33,736 bases of DNA from AR12 sp036265915 (lineage in GTDB: Bacteria > Methylomirabilota > Methylomirabilia > Rokubacteriales > CSP1-6), in assembly GCA_036265915.1 (NCBI GenBank), contig DATAOC010000139.1:1-33736 (forward strand), written 5' to 3'. Below are positions 1 to 8,251 of the stretch, in pieces. Below the pieces are notes generated by a model. It worked only from the letters and a program-made list of their open reading frames with translations. It did not search any database and was not told the origin of the DNA. Every line of letters begins with the position of its first letter. Within the stretch, counting starts at the first letter, position 1. The translations under genes were made by a program, and so were the position numbers.

Positions 1-1412
1 TCGGCGATCAGTGCGATGACGCGCAGCGCGTCCTCCACGCGGTCGAAGTAGAACTGGCCGATGTCGCTCAGCGCCCTGCGCGGCGCATCGGCGGCAGCGC
101 CGGGCGTGAAGGCGATCATCACGGGCTTGCCCGATGCCTGCGCGGCCTCCGCGATGAGCTTCGCGCGGCTGGCGAAGAACGGCATCGACGTCAGGATGGC
201 CAGGCCGTAGGCGACGTCCCGATCCGCGAGCACGATGCGCGTCACGTCGCCGGCGATCTCGACTTCCTCGGGCGGCTTCCGCCCGCCGAGATCGATCGGG
301 TTGAGCGCCTGCGGCGCGAGCAGGAGCGGATCGAGCTGCGCGCGTGTCGCCGGCGAGAGACTCGCGAGGCGCAGCCCGAGCTCGCTGATGCGGTCCGCCG
401 CGATCCCGGCGCCGCCGCCGGACCCCGACAGGATGCCGACACCGCCCCGGCGCGGCGCTCGATGCCGGACCAGAAAGTGCGCGGCGCGGACCATGTCATC
501 CGGATCGCGCGGGAGCACCACGCCTTCCTCCCGACACACCGCCGCGAACACCTCGAACGAGCCGGCCAGGCTGGCCGTGTGGGAGCGGGCGGAGTCGACG
601 CCGGCCTGCGTGCGGCCGGTCTTGAGCACGAGCAGCGGCTTGCCGGCCGCGCGCGCGGCCGCCGCGCAGCGGCGAAAGCGCGCGCCGTCGAGCCAGCCCT
701 CGACGTACACGCAGATCGCCTCCGTGCCCGGATCGTCCACGAGGTGCTCGATGAAGTCGCACAGCTCGAGATCCGACTGGTTGCCGCACGACACGCAGGC
801 GCGAAAGCCGATCCCGTCGGTCACGGCGCGATCGTAGATGGAGACCATGAGGGCGCCGCTCTGGCTGACGAGGCTCACCGAGCCGTCGCGCAGGTGGTCG
901 GTGTCCAGCACGACCGACGAGCAGAGGGCCAGGTGATGGTGGGGCACGATGAGGCCCATGCAGTTCGGGCCGATGATGCGCGTGCCCGTACGCGCCGAGA
1001 TCTCCACCAGCTCCGCCTGTCGTGCCACGCCTTCCGGTCCCGCCTCCGCGAAGCCCGTGGTGATGATCACGCAGCAGCCGACGCCGGCCGCGGCCGCCTC
1101 GCGGACGCTCGGGACCAGCGCCGTCGGCGGCACGGCGAGAATGGCCACGTCCGGCGGCGCCGGCACCGCCCCGATGGACGCGTACGCCTTGCGACCGAGC
1201 ACCTCGCTGCGGTGCAGGTTGATCGGGTAGATCTCGCCCGCGAAGCCGTGGTGCACCAGGAAATTCATGATCCGGCCGCCGAACTTCTGCTTGCTGTCCG
1301 AGGCGCCGAGCACCGCCACCGAGCGCGGATGCAGGATGCGCTCGATGTCGACGCGCGGCGTGGCGCGCGCGGCGCCGAGACGCGCGGTGTGGAGCAGCGG
1401 CGGCGGCGTCAC
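1..1412 (-). CDS. Acyl-CoA synthetase (ADP-forming), CoA-binding part, partial
   Basis: About 470 residues are visible; the C-terminus lies beyond the left edge. The family makes acyl-CoA from an acid, CoA and ATP, giving ADP and phosphate, through a phosphohistidine. A Rossmann-type CoA-binding domain begins near residue 32 (VAVLGAS), and a succinyl-CoA-ligase-like domain follows (SLVSQSGAL). The phosphorylated histidine is most likely H278, in SHTASLAGS. The ATP-grasp part is not seen: it may lie past the edge in the same chain or be a separate gene. The start is a GTG at 1412 that overlaps the TGA of the upstream acyl-CoA dehydrogenase (GTGA), so translation is probably coupled. As the last visible gene of the operon it probably activates the imported acid or recovers energy from a product thioester. 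The family call is firm; the substrate is unknown. Confidence 0.88.
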   Translation of the reverse strand, partial: MTPPPLLHTARLGAARATPRVDIERILHPRSVAVLGASDSKQKFGGRIMNFLVHHGFAGEIYPINLHRSEVLGRKAYASIGAVPAPPDVAILAVPPTALVPSVREAAAAGVGCCVIITTGFAEAGPEGVARQAELVEISARTGTRIIGPNCMGLIVPHHHLALCSSVVLDTDHLRDGSVSLVSQSGALMVSIYDRAVTDGIGFRACVSCGNQSDLELCDFIEHLVDDPGTEAICVYVEGWLDGARFRRCAAAARAAGKPLLVLKTGRTQAGVDSARSHTASLAGSFEVFAAVCREEGVVLPRDPDDMVRAAHFLVRHRAPRRGGVGILSGSGGGAGIAADRISELGLRLASLSPATRAQLDPLLLAPQALNPIDLGGRKPPEEVEIAGDVTRIVLADRDVAYGLAILTSMPFFASRAKLIAEAAQASGKPVMIAFTPGAAADAPRRALSDIGQFYFDRVEDALRVIALIA

Positions 1413-2542
1413 ACGAAGGCCGGCATGCCGAGCAGGTCCCGGCCGATGATCAGCCGCTGCACGTTGGCGGTCCCGTCGATGGCCGTCAGCATGCAGCAGT
1501 CCCGCCAGCACCGCTCGACGCCGGCATCGACGGCCAGCCCCCAGGCGCCCATGCTCTCCATCGCCGTCTGACACGTCCGGATCGCGGTCTCGACCGCGAA
1601 GAGCTTGGCCATCGACACGTCGACGGGCGCGCGCTTGCCCGCATCGAGCATCCCGAGCGCGTTGAGACACAGCAGCCGGGCCGCCTGCACCCGGGTGGCG
1701 GCGTCCGCCAGCGCCATCTGGATCCCCTGGAATTTTCCGATCGGCCGGCCGAACGCCGTCCGCTCCTTCCCGTAGCGCAACGCGATGTCGAGTGCGTGCC
1801 GCGCGAGACCGACCGCCTGGATGCCCACGAACGCGCGCGAGGACTCGATGCCGCGGTGGAACTGCTCGCCGCCCGCGCCGGCGTCGCCCAGCAGGTTGTC
1901 CTTCGGCACGCGGACGCCGTCGAAGCTCAGCTCGGCGAACGAGAGATTGCGGATCCCCACCGCTTCCATCTCGGTGCTCGCCCACGGCGAGATCTCACGT
2001 TCCAGCACCAGGCGGCTCAGTCCGCCGGTGGCGTCGACGACCATGAGCGTCATGAGATCGCTCACGCCGCCGAGCTTGATCCAGCGCTTGCGGCCGTTGA
2101 CCACGTACGCGTCGCCCTGCAGCGTCGCCGTCGTCTTGAACCCGCGCATGTCCGAGCCCGCCTGGGGCTCCGTGATGGCGGCCGTCGATACCCAGTCGCC
2201 CGAGAAGAGCTTCGGCAGCCAGCGGCGCTTCTGTGGCTCGGTGCCGAGGTAGTTGATCGTGCGCGGCGGCACGATCTCGCCGAGCACGACCGGCCCGGCC
2301 GCGAGCGCCTCCAGCAGCAATCCATAGTCGACGTAGCTCAGCCCGGCGCCGCCGAAGTCGCGGCTGATCGTGCTGCCGAGATAGCCGAGCGGTCGCAGCG
2401 CCTTGTAGATGCGGCGCAGGTCGTCGGGGGCGAGCTTCTGCCCGGCCGGCACGGCGGCGGCGATCGGCGTGACGACGCGCTCGACGACGTCGCGTGCGGC
2501 CTCCTGCAGCGCCAGCTGTTCCTTGGTCTCGACGAACGACAT
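1409..2542 (-). CDS. Acyl-CoA dehydrogenase family protein with Asp at the usual Glu base position
   Basis: A 377-residue flavoprotein of normal length for the family, which introduces an alpha,beta double bond into an acyl-CoA and passes electrons to ETF. The FAD/substrate motif ITEPQAGSD is present near residue 125, and the C-terminal helix reads AIDGTANVQRLIIGR. In medium-chain enzymes this position reads YEGT and the Glu is the catalytic base; here it is Asp (D356). Some family members act with Asp or place the base elsewhere, so activity is not excluded, but the substrate is probably unusual. The ATG at 2542 lies one base after the stop of the crotonase gene, and its own TGA is shared with the GTG of the CoA synthetase. 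It belongs to the long minus-strand operon. Confidence 0.93.
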   Translation of the reverse strand: MSFVETKEQLALQEAARDVVERVVTPIAAAVPAGQKLAPDDLRRIYKALRPLGYLGSTISRDFGGAGLSYVDYGLLLEALAAGPVVLGEIVPPRTINYLGTEPQKRRWLPKLFSGDWVSTAAITEPQAGSDMRGFKTTATLQGDAYVVNGRKRWIKLGGVSDLMTLMVVDATGGLSRLVLEREISPWASTEMEAVGIRNLSFAELSFDGVRVPKDNLLGDAGAGGEQFHRGIESSRAFVGIQAVGLARHALDIALRYGKERTAFGRPIGKFQGIQMALADAATRVQAARLLCLNALGMLDAGKRAPVDVSMAKLFAVETAIRTCQTAMESMGAWGLAVDAGVERCWRDCCMLTAIDGTANVQRLIIGRDLLGMPAFV

Positions 2543-2543
2543 G

Positions 2544-3323
2544 TCAGCGGCCCTTGAACACCGGCGTGCGTCTCTCGCGGAACGCGGCCACGCCCTCGGC
2601 GAAATCGTCGGAGACCCGGCCGACCTCCGCCCACTCGGTCTCCAGCCGCTGCGCCTCGTCCGCCGTCAGCCAGTACTGCGCGCGGATCGTCTCCTTCACC
2701 GCGCGGAACGTCAGCGGCGCCCCGGACGCGACCCGCGCGGACAGCCGCGCCACCTCGGCGTCGAACTGCGCATCCGGGATCACGCGCGAGACCAGCCCCA
2801 CCTCGCGCGCCTGCTCGGCATTCATGTCCTCGCCGAGCATCAGCATGTCGAGCGCGCGGTTGCGGCCGATGTAGTGCACGAGCCGCACGAGGCTCATGCC
2901 CCAGCTGGGCACCACGCCGATGTAGGCGTCGCCCGTCCTGAACCGCGCCGTCGAGGACGCCAGCCGGACGTCGCACGCCATCGCGATGGCGAACCCGCCG
3001 CCGATGGCCCAGCCGCGGAGGGCGGCGATCACCGGCTTGGGGATGGTCTCCACGCGATTCACCACGCGACGACCCAGCTCGCGAAAGCGAACGGCCTCGT
3101 CGGCGCTCTTCGAGCCGCCCGAGAGATCGGCGCCGGCCGAGAACGCCTTGGTGCCGGCCCCGGTGAGCACGATGCAGCGGGTGGCCTCGCGCGCCTCGAG
3201 CTCGTCGAGGGCGGCCAGCACGTCCTGCATGAGCGCGGGCGAGACGGAGTTCACCGGCGGTCGGTCGAGCGTGAGCGTGGACACCGAGCCGGCGTGATGG
3301 ACGCGGATCGTTTCGTAGGCCAT
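2544..3323 (-). CDS. Enoyl-CoA hydratase/isomerase (crotonase) family protein
   Basis: A 259-residue crotonase-fold protein of standard length. Both oxyanion-hole motifs are present: FSAGADL near residues 61-67 and GWAIGGG near 104-110. Of the two glutamates of classical hydratases, the one after GGGC is replaced by Ala (A112, in GGGFA), and the second aligns with Asp (D132). The protein should therefore bind and polarise a CoA thioester, but it may act as an isomerase, hydrolase or lyase rather than as a simple hydratase. It lies 12 bases after the Mo hydroxylase gene and one base before the acyl-CoA dehydrogenase gene, which points to a joint role in CoA-ester processing. The family call is firm; the reaction is not settled. 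Confidence 0.92.
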   Translation of the reverse strand: MAYETIRVHHAGSVSTLTLDRPPVNSVSPALMQDVLAALDELEAREATRCIVLTGAGTKAFSAGADLSGGSKSADEAVRFRELGRRVVNRVETIPKPVIAALRGWAIGGGFAIAMACDVRLASSTARFRTGDAYIGVVPSWGMSLVRLVHYIGRNRALDMLMLGEDMNAEQAREVGLVSRVIPDAQFDAEVARLSARVASGAPLTFRAVKETIRAQYWLTADEAQRLETEWAEVGRVSDDFAEGVAAFRERRTPVFKGR

Positions 3324-3335
3324 GGCCCCCAGAGC

Positions 3336-5654
3336 CTACAACACTCGCGGCGTTCGAGCCGCAGCGCTCCCGCGGTCGAGCCATGCCTCGCGCAGCCGTG
3401 CTGCCGCGATGGGCATGTCGTCGATCCGGACGCCGAGCGCGTCCTCGACGGCGGAGGCCACCACCGCCGGGACGGGCAGCGTCCCGGACTCGCCGACACC
3501 CTTGAGGCCGAGCGGGTTCAGCGGCGATGGCGTCTCCAGGTGGTCGATCTGAAGCGAAGGCAGGTCGTCGCTGCGCGGCAGCGCGTAGTCCATGAACGAG
3601 CCGGCGAGTGGCTGTCCGTTGGCGTCGTAACGGATCTCCTCCAGGAGCGCGCTGCCGAGCCCGATCGCGATCGCGCCGTGCAGCTGGCCCTCGACCACCG
3701 TGGGATTGATCAGCCGCCCACTGTCGTGGCTCATCCAGTAGCCGGCGATGCGCACGCGCCCCGTCTCCGGGTCGACCTCCGCCAGCGCCACGCAGGCGCC
3801 ACTCGAGTACGCGATGTCAGGCGGCTGAAAGTAGTGCGTCGCCTCCAGGCCGGGCGGCACGCCGCTGGCCGACGGGGCGACGGCGGCCGCCGCGGCGAGG
3901 CGGCCGAGCTCGACGAAGCGGTCGGGATTCGCGCGCTCGGCGAACCGCTTGCCGTGCTGCTGCACGTCGTCCTCCGCGATCCCGAGCGCCAGCGCCGCGA
4001 GCCGCACGCACTTGCGTCGCAGCTCGCGCGCCGCGAGGGCGACCGCATTGCCGCCCACCACGGCCGCGCGGCTCGCGAACGTCCCGATGCCCTGCGGAAT
4101 CCCGAGCGTGTCGCCACCGGTCACGCTGACCTCGGCCGGCGTGACGCCGAGCTCGTCCGCGGCCACCTGCGCCAGCGTCGTCTCGAGTCCCTGCCCCTGC
4201 GACGGCACGCCCGTGAACACGGTGATGCGGCCGGCGGCGTCCGCCCGGATGGTGGCGCCTTCGAACGGGCCGACGCCGGTCAGCTCGACGTAGCACGCGA
4301 GACCCAGACCGAGCCGGCGCCCCTCGTGCCGGGCGCGCGCGCAGTCCTTGGCGAGCTGGTCCCAGCCGGACGTCTCGAGCGCGCGGCGCAGTACGGCCGG
4401 GTAGTCGCCGCTGTCGTAAACGACGTTGCCCGACCCACGATAGTTCGCCAGGCCGACGTCGTATGGCATGTCCGTCGGCTGCACCAGGTTGGTGAACCGC
4501 ACGGCGGCGCGATCGCGCCCCGTCTTGCGGGCGATCAGATCCATGACCCGCTCGATGACGAACACCGCCTGCGGCTGCCCGGCACCGCGGTACGGCGTCA
4601 CCGGCACACGGTGCGTGTACACGCTGTCGAAGGTGACCTCGACGCTCGGGACCCGGTAGGGCCCCGCCAGCATCGAGGCGGTGAGCAGGGGCACCACGAG
4701 CCCGCGCGGCGTGTAGGCGCCCGTGTCGTGGACGAAGCGATCGCGCAGCGCCAGCAGACGTCCCTCGTCATCGAAGCCGACGTCCACCGTGTGCGTCTGC
4801 CGGCGCTCCTGCGTCGCGGTCTGCATGTGCTCCAGGCGATCCTCCAGCCAGCGCACGGGGCGGCCGCAGCGCAGCGCGAGCAGCGGGATGAGAACGTCCT
4901 CCGGATAGACGATCAGCTTGGCGCCGAAGCCGCCACCGACGTCGGGCGCGATCACGCGAACGCGGTGCGGCTCGAGACCGAGCACCTCGCAGACGAACTG
5001 TCGCACCTGGTGAGGCACCTGCGACGACGCCCACACCGTCAGCAGGTCCGCCATCGCGTTGTACTCGGCCACCAGCCCGCGCGTCTCCATCGGCTGACCA
5101 CCGGCACGGCCGATGGCCAGGCGGAGCTGCGCCCGGCGCGGCGCGGCAGCCAGCGCAGCCGCGACGTCACCCCGCGAGAGCGTCACGCGGCCGGCGAGGT
5201 TGTCCGGGATGTCGTCGTGCACGCGCGCCTCGCCGGGCGCGGTCGGATCCTGGACCGCCGGCAGCGGCTCCCACGATACGTCGATGAGCGCGCGCGCGTC
5301 CGCCGCGGCCTGGCGGCTCTCCGCGAGCACGACCGCCACGGCCTCGCCGACGAAGCACGCACGGCGCTCGGCGAGCAGCTGGAAGTTCTTGCCCCGCAGC
5401 GCGGCGTGCGGCGGAACGATGGGCAGCGGACGGGCCGCCTCGCCGAGGTCGGCAAACGTGAGCACGCCGACGACGCCCGGCGCCTTCAACGCGCGCTCGC
5501 GGTCGATGGCCACGATGCGCGCGTGCGCGTGGGGGCTGCGCACGATGGCGGCCTCCAGCATCCCGGGCAGCCTGATGTCGCCGACGTAGCGGCCGCGGCC
5601 CTGGACGAGCCGCGGATCCTCCTTGCGCAGGAGGCGGTCGCCGATGAACTTCAC
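3336..5654 (-). CDS. Xanthine dehydrogenase/CoxL-family molybdenum hydroxylase large subunit
   Basis: A 772-residue Mo-cofactor subunit. An N-terminal a/b hammerhead domain (EDPRLVQGRGRYVGD near residue 12) is followed by the Mo-pterin-binding domains: APDVGGGFGAK at 236-246, PYRGAGQ at 354-360, a QGQG loop, and GVGESG with the expected catalytic glutamate E722. The Cys-containing active-site loop of form I CO dehydrogenase is absent, so this is a general hydroxylase (form II-like). Such enzymes hydroxylate heterocycles, aldehydes or related carbons with water and normally need a [2Fe-2S] and often a FAD subunit; neither is encoded in the window. The open frame continues upstream to 5846, but the added residues are arginine-rich and overlap the diiron gene. 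The GTG at 5654, with AGGTG about ten bases upstream and seven bases after the previous stop, is the better start. Confidence 0.92.
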   Translation of the reverse strand: MKFIGDRLLRKEDPRLVQGRGRYVGDIRLPGMLEAAIVRSPHAHARIVAIDRERALKAPGVVGVLTFADLGEAARPLPIVPPHAALRGKNFQLLAERRACFVGEAVAVVLAESRQAAADARALIDVSWEPLPAVQDPTAPGEARVHDDIPDNLAGRVTLSRGDVAAALAAAPRRAQLRLAIGRAGGQPMETRGLVAEYNAMADLLTVWASSQVPHQVRQFVCEVLGLEPHRVRVIAPDVGGGFGAKLIVYPEDVLIPLLALRCGRPVRWLEDRLEHMQTATQERRQTHTVDVGFDDEGRLLALRDRFVHDTGAYTPRGLVVPLLTASMLAGPYRVPSVEVTFDSVYTHRVPVTPYRGAGQPQAVFVIERVMDLIARKTGRDRAAVRFTNLVQPTDMPYDVGLANYRGSGNVVYDSGDYPAVLRRALETSGWDQLAKDCARARHEGRRLGLGLACYVELTGVGPFEGATIRADAAGRITVFTGVPSQGQGLETTLAQVAADELGVTPAEVSVTGGDTLGIPQGIGTFASRAAVVGGNAVALAARELRRKCVRLAALALGIAEDDVQQHGKRFAERANPDRFVELGRLAAAAAVAPSASGVPPGLEATHYFQPPDIAYSSGACVALAEVDPETGRVRIAGYWMSHDSGRLINPTVVEGQLHGAIAIGLGSALLEEIRYDANGQPLAGSFMDYALPRSDDLPSLQIDHLETPSPLNPLGLKGVGESGTLPVPAVVASAVEDALGVRIDDMPIAAARLREAWLDRGSAAARTPRVL

Positions 5655-5661
5655 CGGGCGG

Positions 5662-6588
5662 CTACACCTGACCGAGTCGCGGATGGTCGAACATCGGGAT
5701 CCTGACGCCCCACGGCGCCATGCGCTTGCGCAGCTTCTTGAGGAACTCCGGGAACACCGCCATCTCGTCCTCGGGCGTGTTGCCACCCAGCCCGGCCTCG
5801 CACGAGATCCGGTCGGCATCGATCTCGGCCGGCGTCGCGCTGCCACCCTCGATCGCCAGCCAGAGATTGCGGTAGCCGCGGAACTCGACGTTCTCGATCA
5901 TCGTCACGACCGCGGCCTCCATGCTGCGCACCGTCTCCGGCGTGAAGGACGGCGCCCACGCGTCGAGGCACTGCCAGCCGAACGCGATGTGGCGGACCTC
6001 GTCGCGCAGGATGAGCTCCATGAGCCGGCGCACCGCGGGGTTCGTCGCCTTGTGTACGGTGGCCTTGAAGACGTCGATCAGGATCTCCTCGGCCGCGCAC
6101 ACGAGGCTCGCGAAGACGCCCTCGAGCGACGTCTCGGGATCGAACGCCATGCGGCGGACGCCGTGGGTGCCGACGGCGCCGGCCGTCGGCGGATTTTGCG
6201 GCTGCGGAAAGTAGCGTCCAAGTCGCTCGGCCATGAGCCACGACGCCTCGGCGTGGCGTCCTTCCTCCATGGTCCGCATGGTGAAGAAGAACTGGAGGTC
6301 GGGCAGTCGCCGCTCCAGGCAGAAGCGCAGCAGGAGCGCGGGGCTCTCGGAGATCGCGCCGTACTCGCCCCACGTGCGCCGGCTCCAGTACATCTGCGCG
6401 GCCAGCAGCTGGTCGGCGCTGTAGCGCTCGGGATGGAGCTCCTCCCACGGAATGTCGACCTGCGGGTCCCACTCGAGCGTCTTGGCGCGGCGCCACAGCT
6501 CCCACACGTCGGGCATCGCCGAGGAGAGCGCCAGCGGGTAGCGCTGCTCGGGCACGTAGGCTTCGCTCCGCTCCTTGTCGACCAGCAT
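5662..6588 (-). CDS. Ferritin-like diiron protein, paralog 1 (full ligand set)
   Basis: About 308 residues, all-helical by composition, with the ligand pattern of ferritin-like/RNR-R2/oxygenase diiron proteins. Candidate iron ligands are E81, E109-x-x-H112 (EEGRH), E167 or E168, and E197-x-x-H200 (DEVRH). The WDP...IPW segment near residue 40 is shared with the next gene upstream. Possible roles are an O2-activating oxygenase, N-oxygenase or desaturase; no exact subfamily is recognised. I chose the ATG at 6588 because AGAGGAG lies five bases upstream of it. An in-frame GTG at 6603 overlaps the previous stop and is the alternative. The neighbouring Mo hydroxylase and CoA enzymes suggest a role in oxidative catabolism. 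Confidence 0.85.
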   Translation of the reverse strand: MLVDKERSEAYVPEQRYPLALSSAMPDVWELWRRAKTLEWDPQVDIPWEELHPERYSADQLLAAQMYWSRRTWGEYGAISESPALLLRFCLERRLPDLQFFFTMRTMEEGRHAEASWLMAERLGRYFPQPQNPPTAGAVGTHGVRRMAFDPETSLEGVFASLVCAAEEILIDVFKATVHKATNPAVRRLMELILRDEVRHIAFGWQCLDAWAPSFTPETVRSMEAAVVTMIENVEFRGYRNLWLAIEGGSATPAEIDADRISCEAGLGGNTPEDEMAVFPEFLKKLRKRMAPWGVRIPMFDHPRLGQV

Positions 6589-6599
6589 GGCGTCTCCTC

Positions 6600-7553
6600 T
6601 CACACGGTTCCGAGGTCGGGATGCTTCAGCGGCGCGAGATCGAGCTTCCAGACGGTGAAGCGCTCGCGCACCTGCGCCAGCGTCGCCCGCAGCACGCTAC
6701 GCTCCTGGGCCGCCGTGGAGGCCCCGAGCCCGGCGCGCGCCGTCTGCTCCTCGGCGTGAAGCCACGGCTCGCGGCTCGCTTCGGGCAGGAGCCACGTGTT
6801 GCGATAGCCGCCCAGGATGACGCTCGACAGCATCTCGTTCACCGTCTCCACCACCGCGGCGCGCGCGCTCGCGTCCAGGGCCGGCACGCGGCTGCCGAGC
6901 AGCGTCCACGCGAAGGTGACGTGGCGCTGCCGATCCCCCGCGATCAGCCGCAGCGCGGTGCGCACGACGTCGTCTTTCGCGTGCTGCAGGTGGCTCAGGT
7001 GAAGGTTCAGGTCCAGCTGGTCGTCCACGGCGCCGAGAGCGGCGATGTACGCCTCCACCGGCAGGTCGGGATCGAGCGCGGCCTGCGCGAACGGGTGATT
7101 GCTCGCACGCGCCAGGCCGGCGTCGCCCGGATCGGGCTCGTAGCCGCCGAGCCGCTCGGCCAGCATGTGGCACACCTCGAGGTGCTTGGCCTCCTCGGCC
7201 GGGCGAAACGACAGGAACAGCTTGCTGTCCATGCCGAGGCCGCCCGACTCGAGACAGAAGCGGATCAGCAGCGCGGTGCTCTCGGTGAGTCCCGGATAGA
7301 TGCCCCACGCGCGGCGGCTCCACGTGCGGCGCGCCGCCTCGCGCGTGTCCTTCGTATAGCGCTCGGGCTCGAAGCGGCTCCACGGGATGTCGGTCTCGGG
7401 ATTCCAGCGGAAGCCCTTGGCCTGGCTGTACAGCTCGCGAAGCGCCGGAACCTCCGGCGCGAACCGCAGCGGAAAGCGGCGCTCGACGAAGCGCTTCTCC
7501 TGCGCCTGGTAGGCGCTCAGCAGCCGCGCCGCGTGCTCATGCGTCTCGCTCAT
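6600..7553 (-). CDS. Ferritin-like diiron protein, paralog 2 (altered metal site)
   Basis: A 317-residue paralog of the adjacent downstream gene, sharing the W-x-P-E-T-D-I-P-W segment near residue 50, the T/S-E-S helix (E91) and LLIRFCLE. The first ExxH is kept (E121-x-x-H124), but the last helix reads DRQRH: the glutamate aligned with E197 of the paralog is Arg (R208), with H211 kept, and the helix-3 Glu pair aligns with D177/D178. It may bind one metal, bind none, or act as a structural partner of paralog 1. The ATG at 7553 overlaps the livF stop (ATGA), and GGAGG precedes it by about six bases, so the start is well supported. The fold is confident; a catalytic role is doubtful. Confidence 0.83.
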   Translation of the reverse strand: MSETHEHAARLLSAYQAQEKRFVERRFPLRFAPEVPALRELYSQAKGFRWNPETDIPWSRFEPERYTKDTREAARRTWSRRAWGIYPGLTESTALLIRFCLESGGLGMDSKLFLSFRPAEEAKHLEVCHMLAERLGGYEPDPGDAGLARASNHPFAQAALDPDLPVEAYIAALGAVDDQLDLNLHLSHLQHAKDDVVRTALRLIAGDRQRHVTFAWTLLGSRVPALDASARAAVVETVNEMLSSVILGGYRNTWLLPEASREPWLHAEEQTARAGLGASTAAQERSVLRATLAQVRERFTVWKLDLAPLKHPDLGTV

Positions 7554-8251
7554 CCTCGTCCTCCGAGATAGGCCGCTTTCAGCTCGGCGTTCTGCCGCAA
7601 CGCGGCCGCCGGACCTTCAAGCGTGATGGTACCCGTTTCCAGCACGTATGCGCGCCGCGCCAGGCCGAGGGCCAGCCGCGCGTTCTGCTCGACGAGCAGC
7701 ACAGTGGTGCCGCGTGCGGGCAGCTCGGCAAGCAATCGCAGGATCTCCCGCGTGATGAGCGGCGCCAGCCCGAGCGACGGCTCGTCGCAGAGCAGCAGCC
7801 GGGGCCGCCCCATCAGCGCGCGCCCGATCGCGAGCATCTGCTGCTCGCCGCCGGACAGGGTGCCGGCCAGCTGGCGCGCCCGGATGCGCAGCACCGGGAA
7901 CAGGCTCTCCACATGTCCGAGCTCCGCCGCGGGCCGCGGCTGCGCGTAGCCGCCGAGCAGCAGGTTGTCGCGCACCGTCAGGGCGCCGAAGACGCGCCGG
8001 CGCTCGGGAACGAGCGCGATCCCGGCCCGCAGGATCGCCTCCGGCGCCCGGCCGGTGATGTCGCGGCCCTCGAACGCGACGCGGCCGCGCGCCGGCATCA
8101 GCAGCCCCACGATCGACTTCAGCAGCGTCGACTTGCCGGCGCCGTTGGCGCCGAGCAGGCACACCAGCTCGCCCTCACGGACCTCGAGCGAGACGCCGCG
8201 CAGCGCCTCCACCGCGCCGTAGCGCGTGACGAGCCCGCTAACTTCCAGCAT
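7550..8251 (-). CDS. livF: Branched-chain amino acid-type ABC transporter ATPase LivF
   Basis: A 233-residue ATPase of the HAAT (branched-chain amino acid-type) importer. It has a Walker A motif (GANGAGKST), the signature LSGGEQQMLAIGRAL, a Walker B motif (LLLCDEPSLGLAP) and a late switch histidine position replaced by the family-typical EQN (LLVEQNA). It powers uptake together with the LivG half of the fused protein. The ATG at 8251 begins MLEVSGLVTRYG, where LivF proteins usually start, and lies 14 bases inside the end of the livM-livG gene. An upstream in-frame start at 8296 adds non-conserved residues and was not chosen. Its last codon overlaps the following diiron gene (ATGA), tying transporter and enzymes into one transcript. 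Confidence 0.94.
   Translation of the reverse strand: MLEVSGLVTRYGAVEALRGVSLEVREGELVCLLGANGAGKSTLLKSIVGLLMPARGRVAFEGRDITGRAPEAILRAGIALVPERRRVFGALTVRDNLLLGGYAQPRPAAELGHVESLFPVLRIRARQLAGTLSGGEQQMLAIGRALMGRPRLLLCDEPSLGLAPLITREILRLLAELPARGTTVLLVEQNARLALGLARRAYVLETGTITLEGPAAALRQNAELKAAYLGGRG

Noticed and set aside
2409..5705. A plus-strand open frame of over 1000 codons opposite the crotonase and Mo hydroxylase genes
   Set aside because: Its translation is rich in Arg, Ala, His and Glu with no family motif, as expected from the reverse of GC-rich codons; the minus-strand genes have full domain motifs.
5655..5846. An N-terminal extension of the Mo hydroxylase
   Set aside because: The added 64 residues are Arg/Ser-rich, unlike the family, and overlap the diiron gene in another frame; the GTG at 5654 has a ribosome-like site and starts at the conserved domain.
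6589..6603. GTG at 6603 as start of diiron paralog 1
   Set aside because: It is possible because it overlaps the previous stop, but AGGAG five bases before the ATG at 6588 favours the shorter form.
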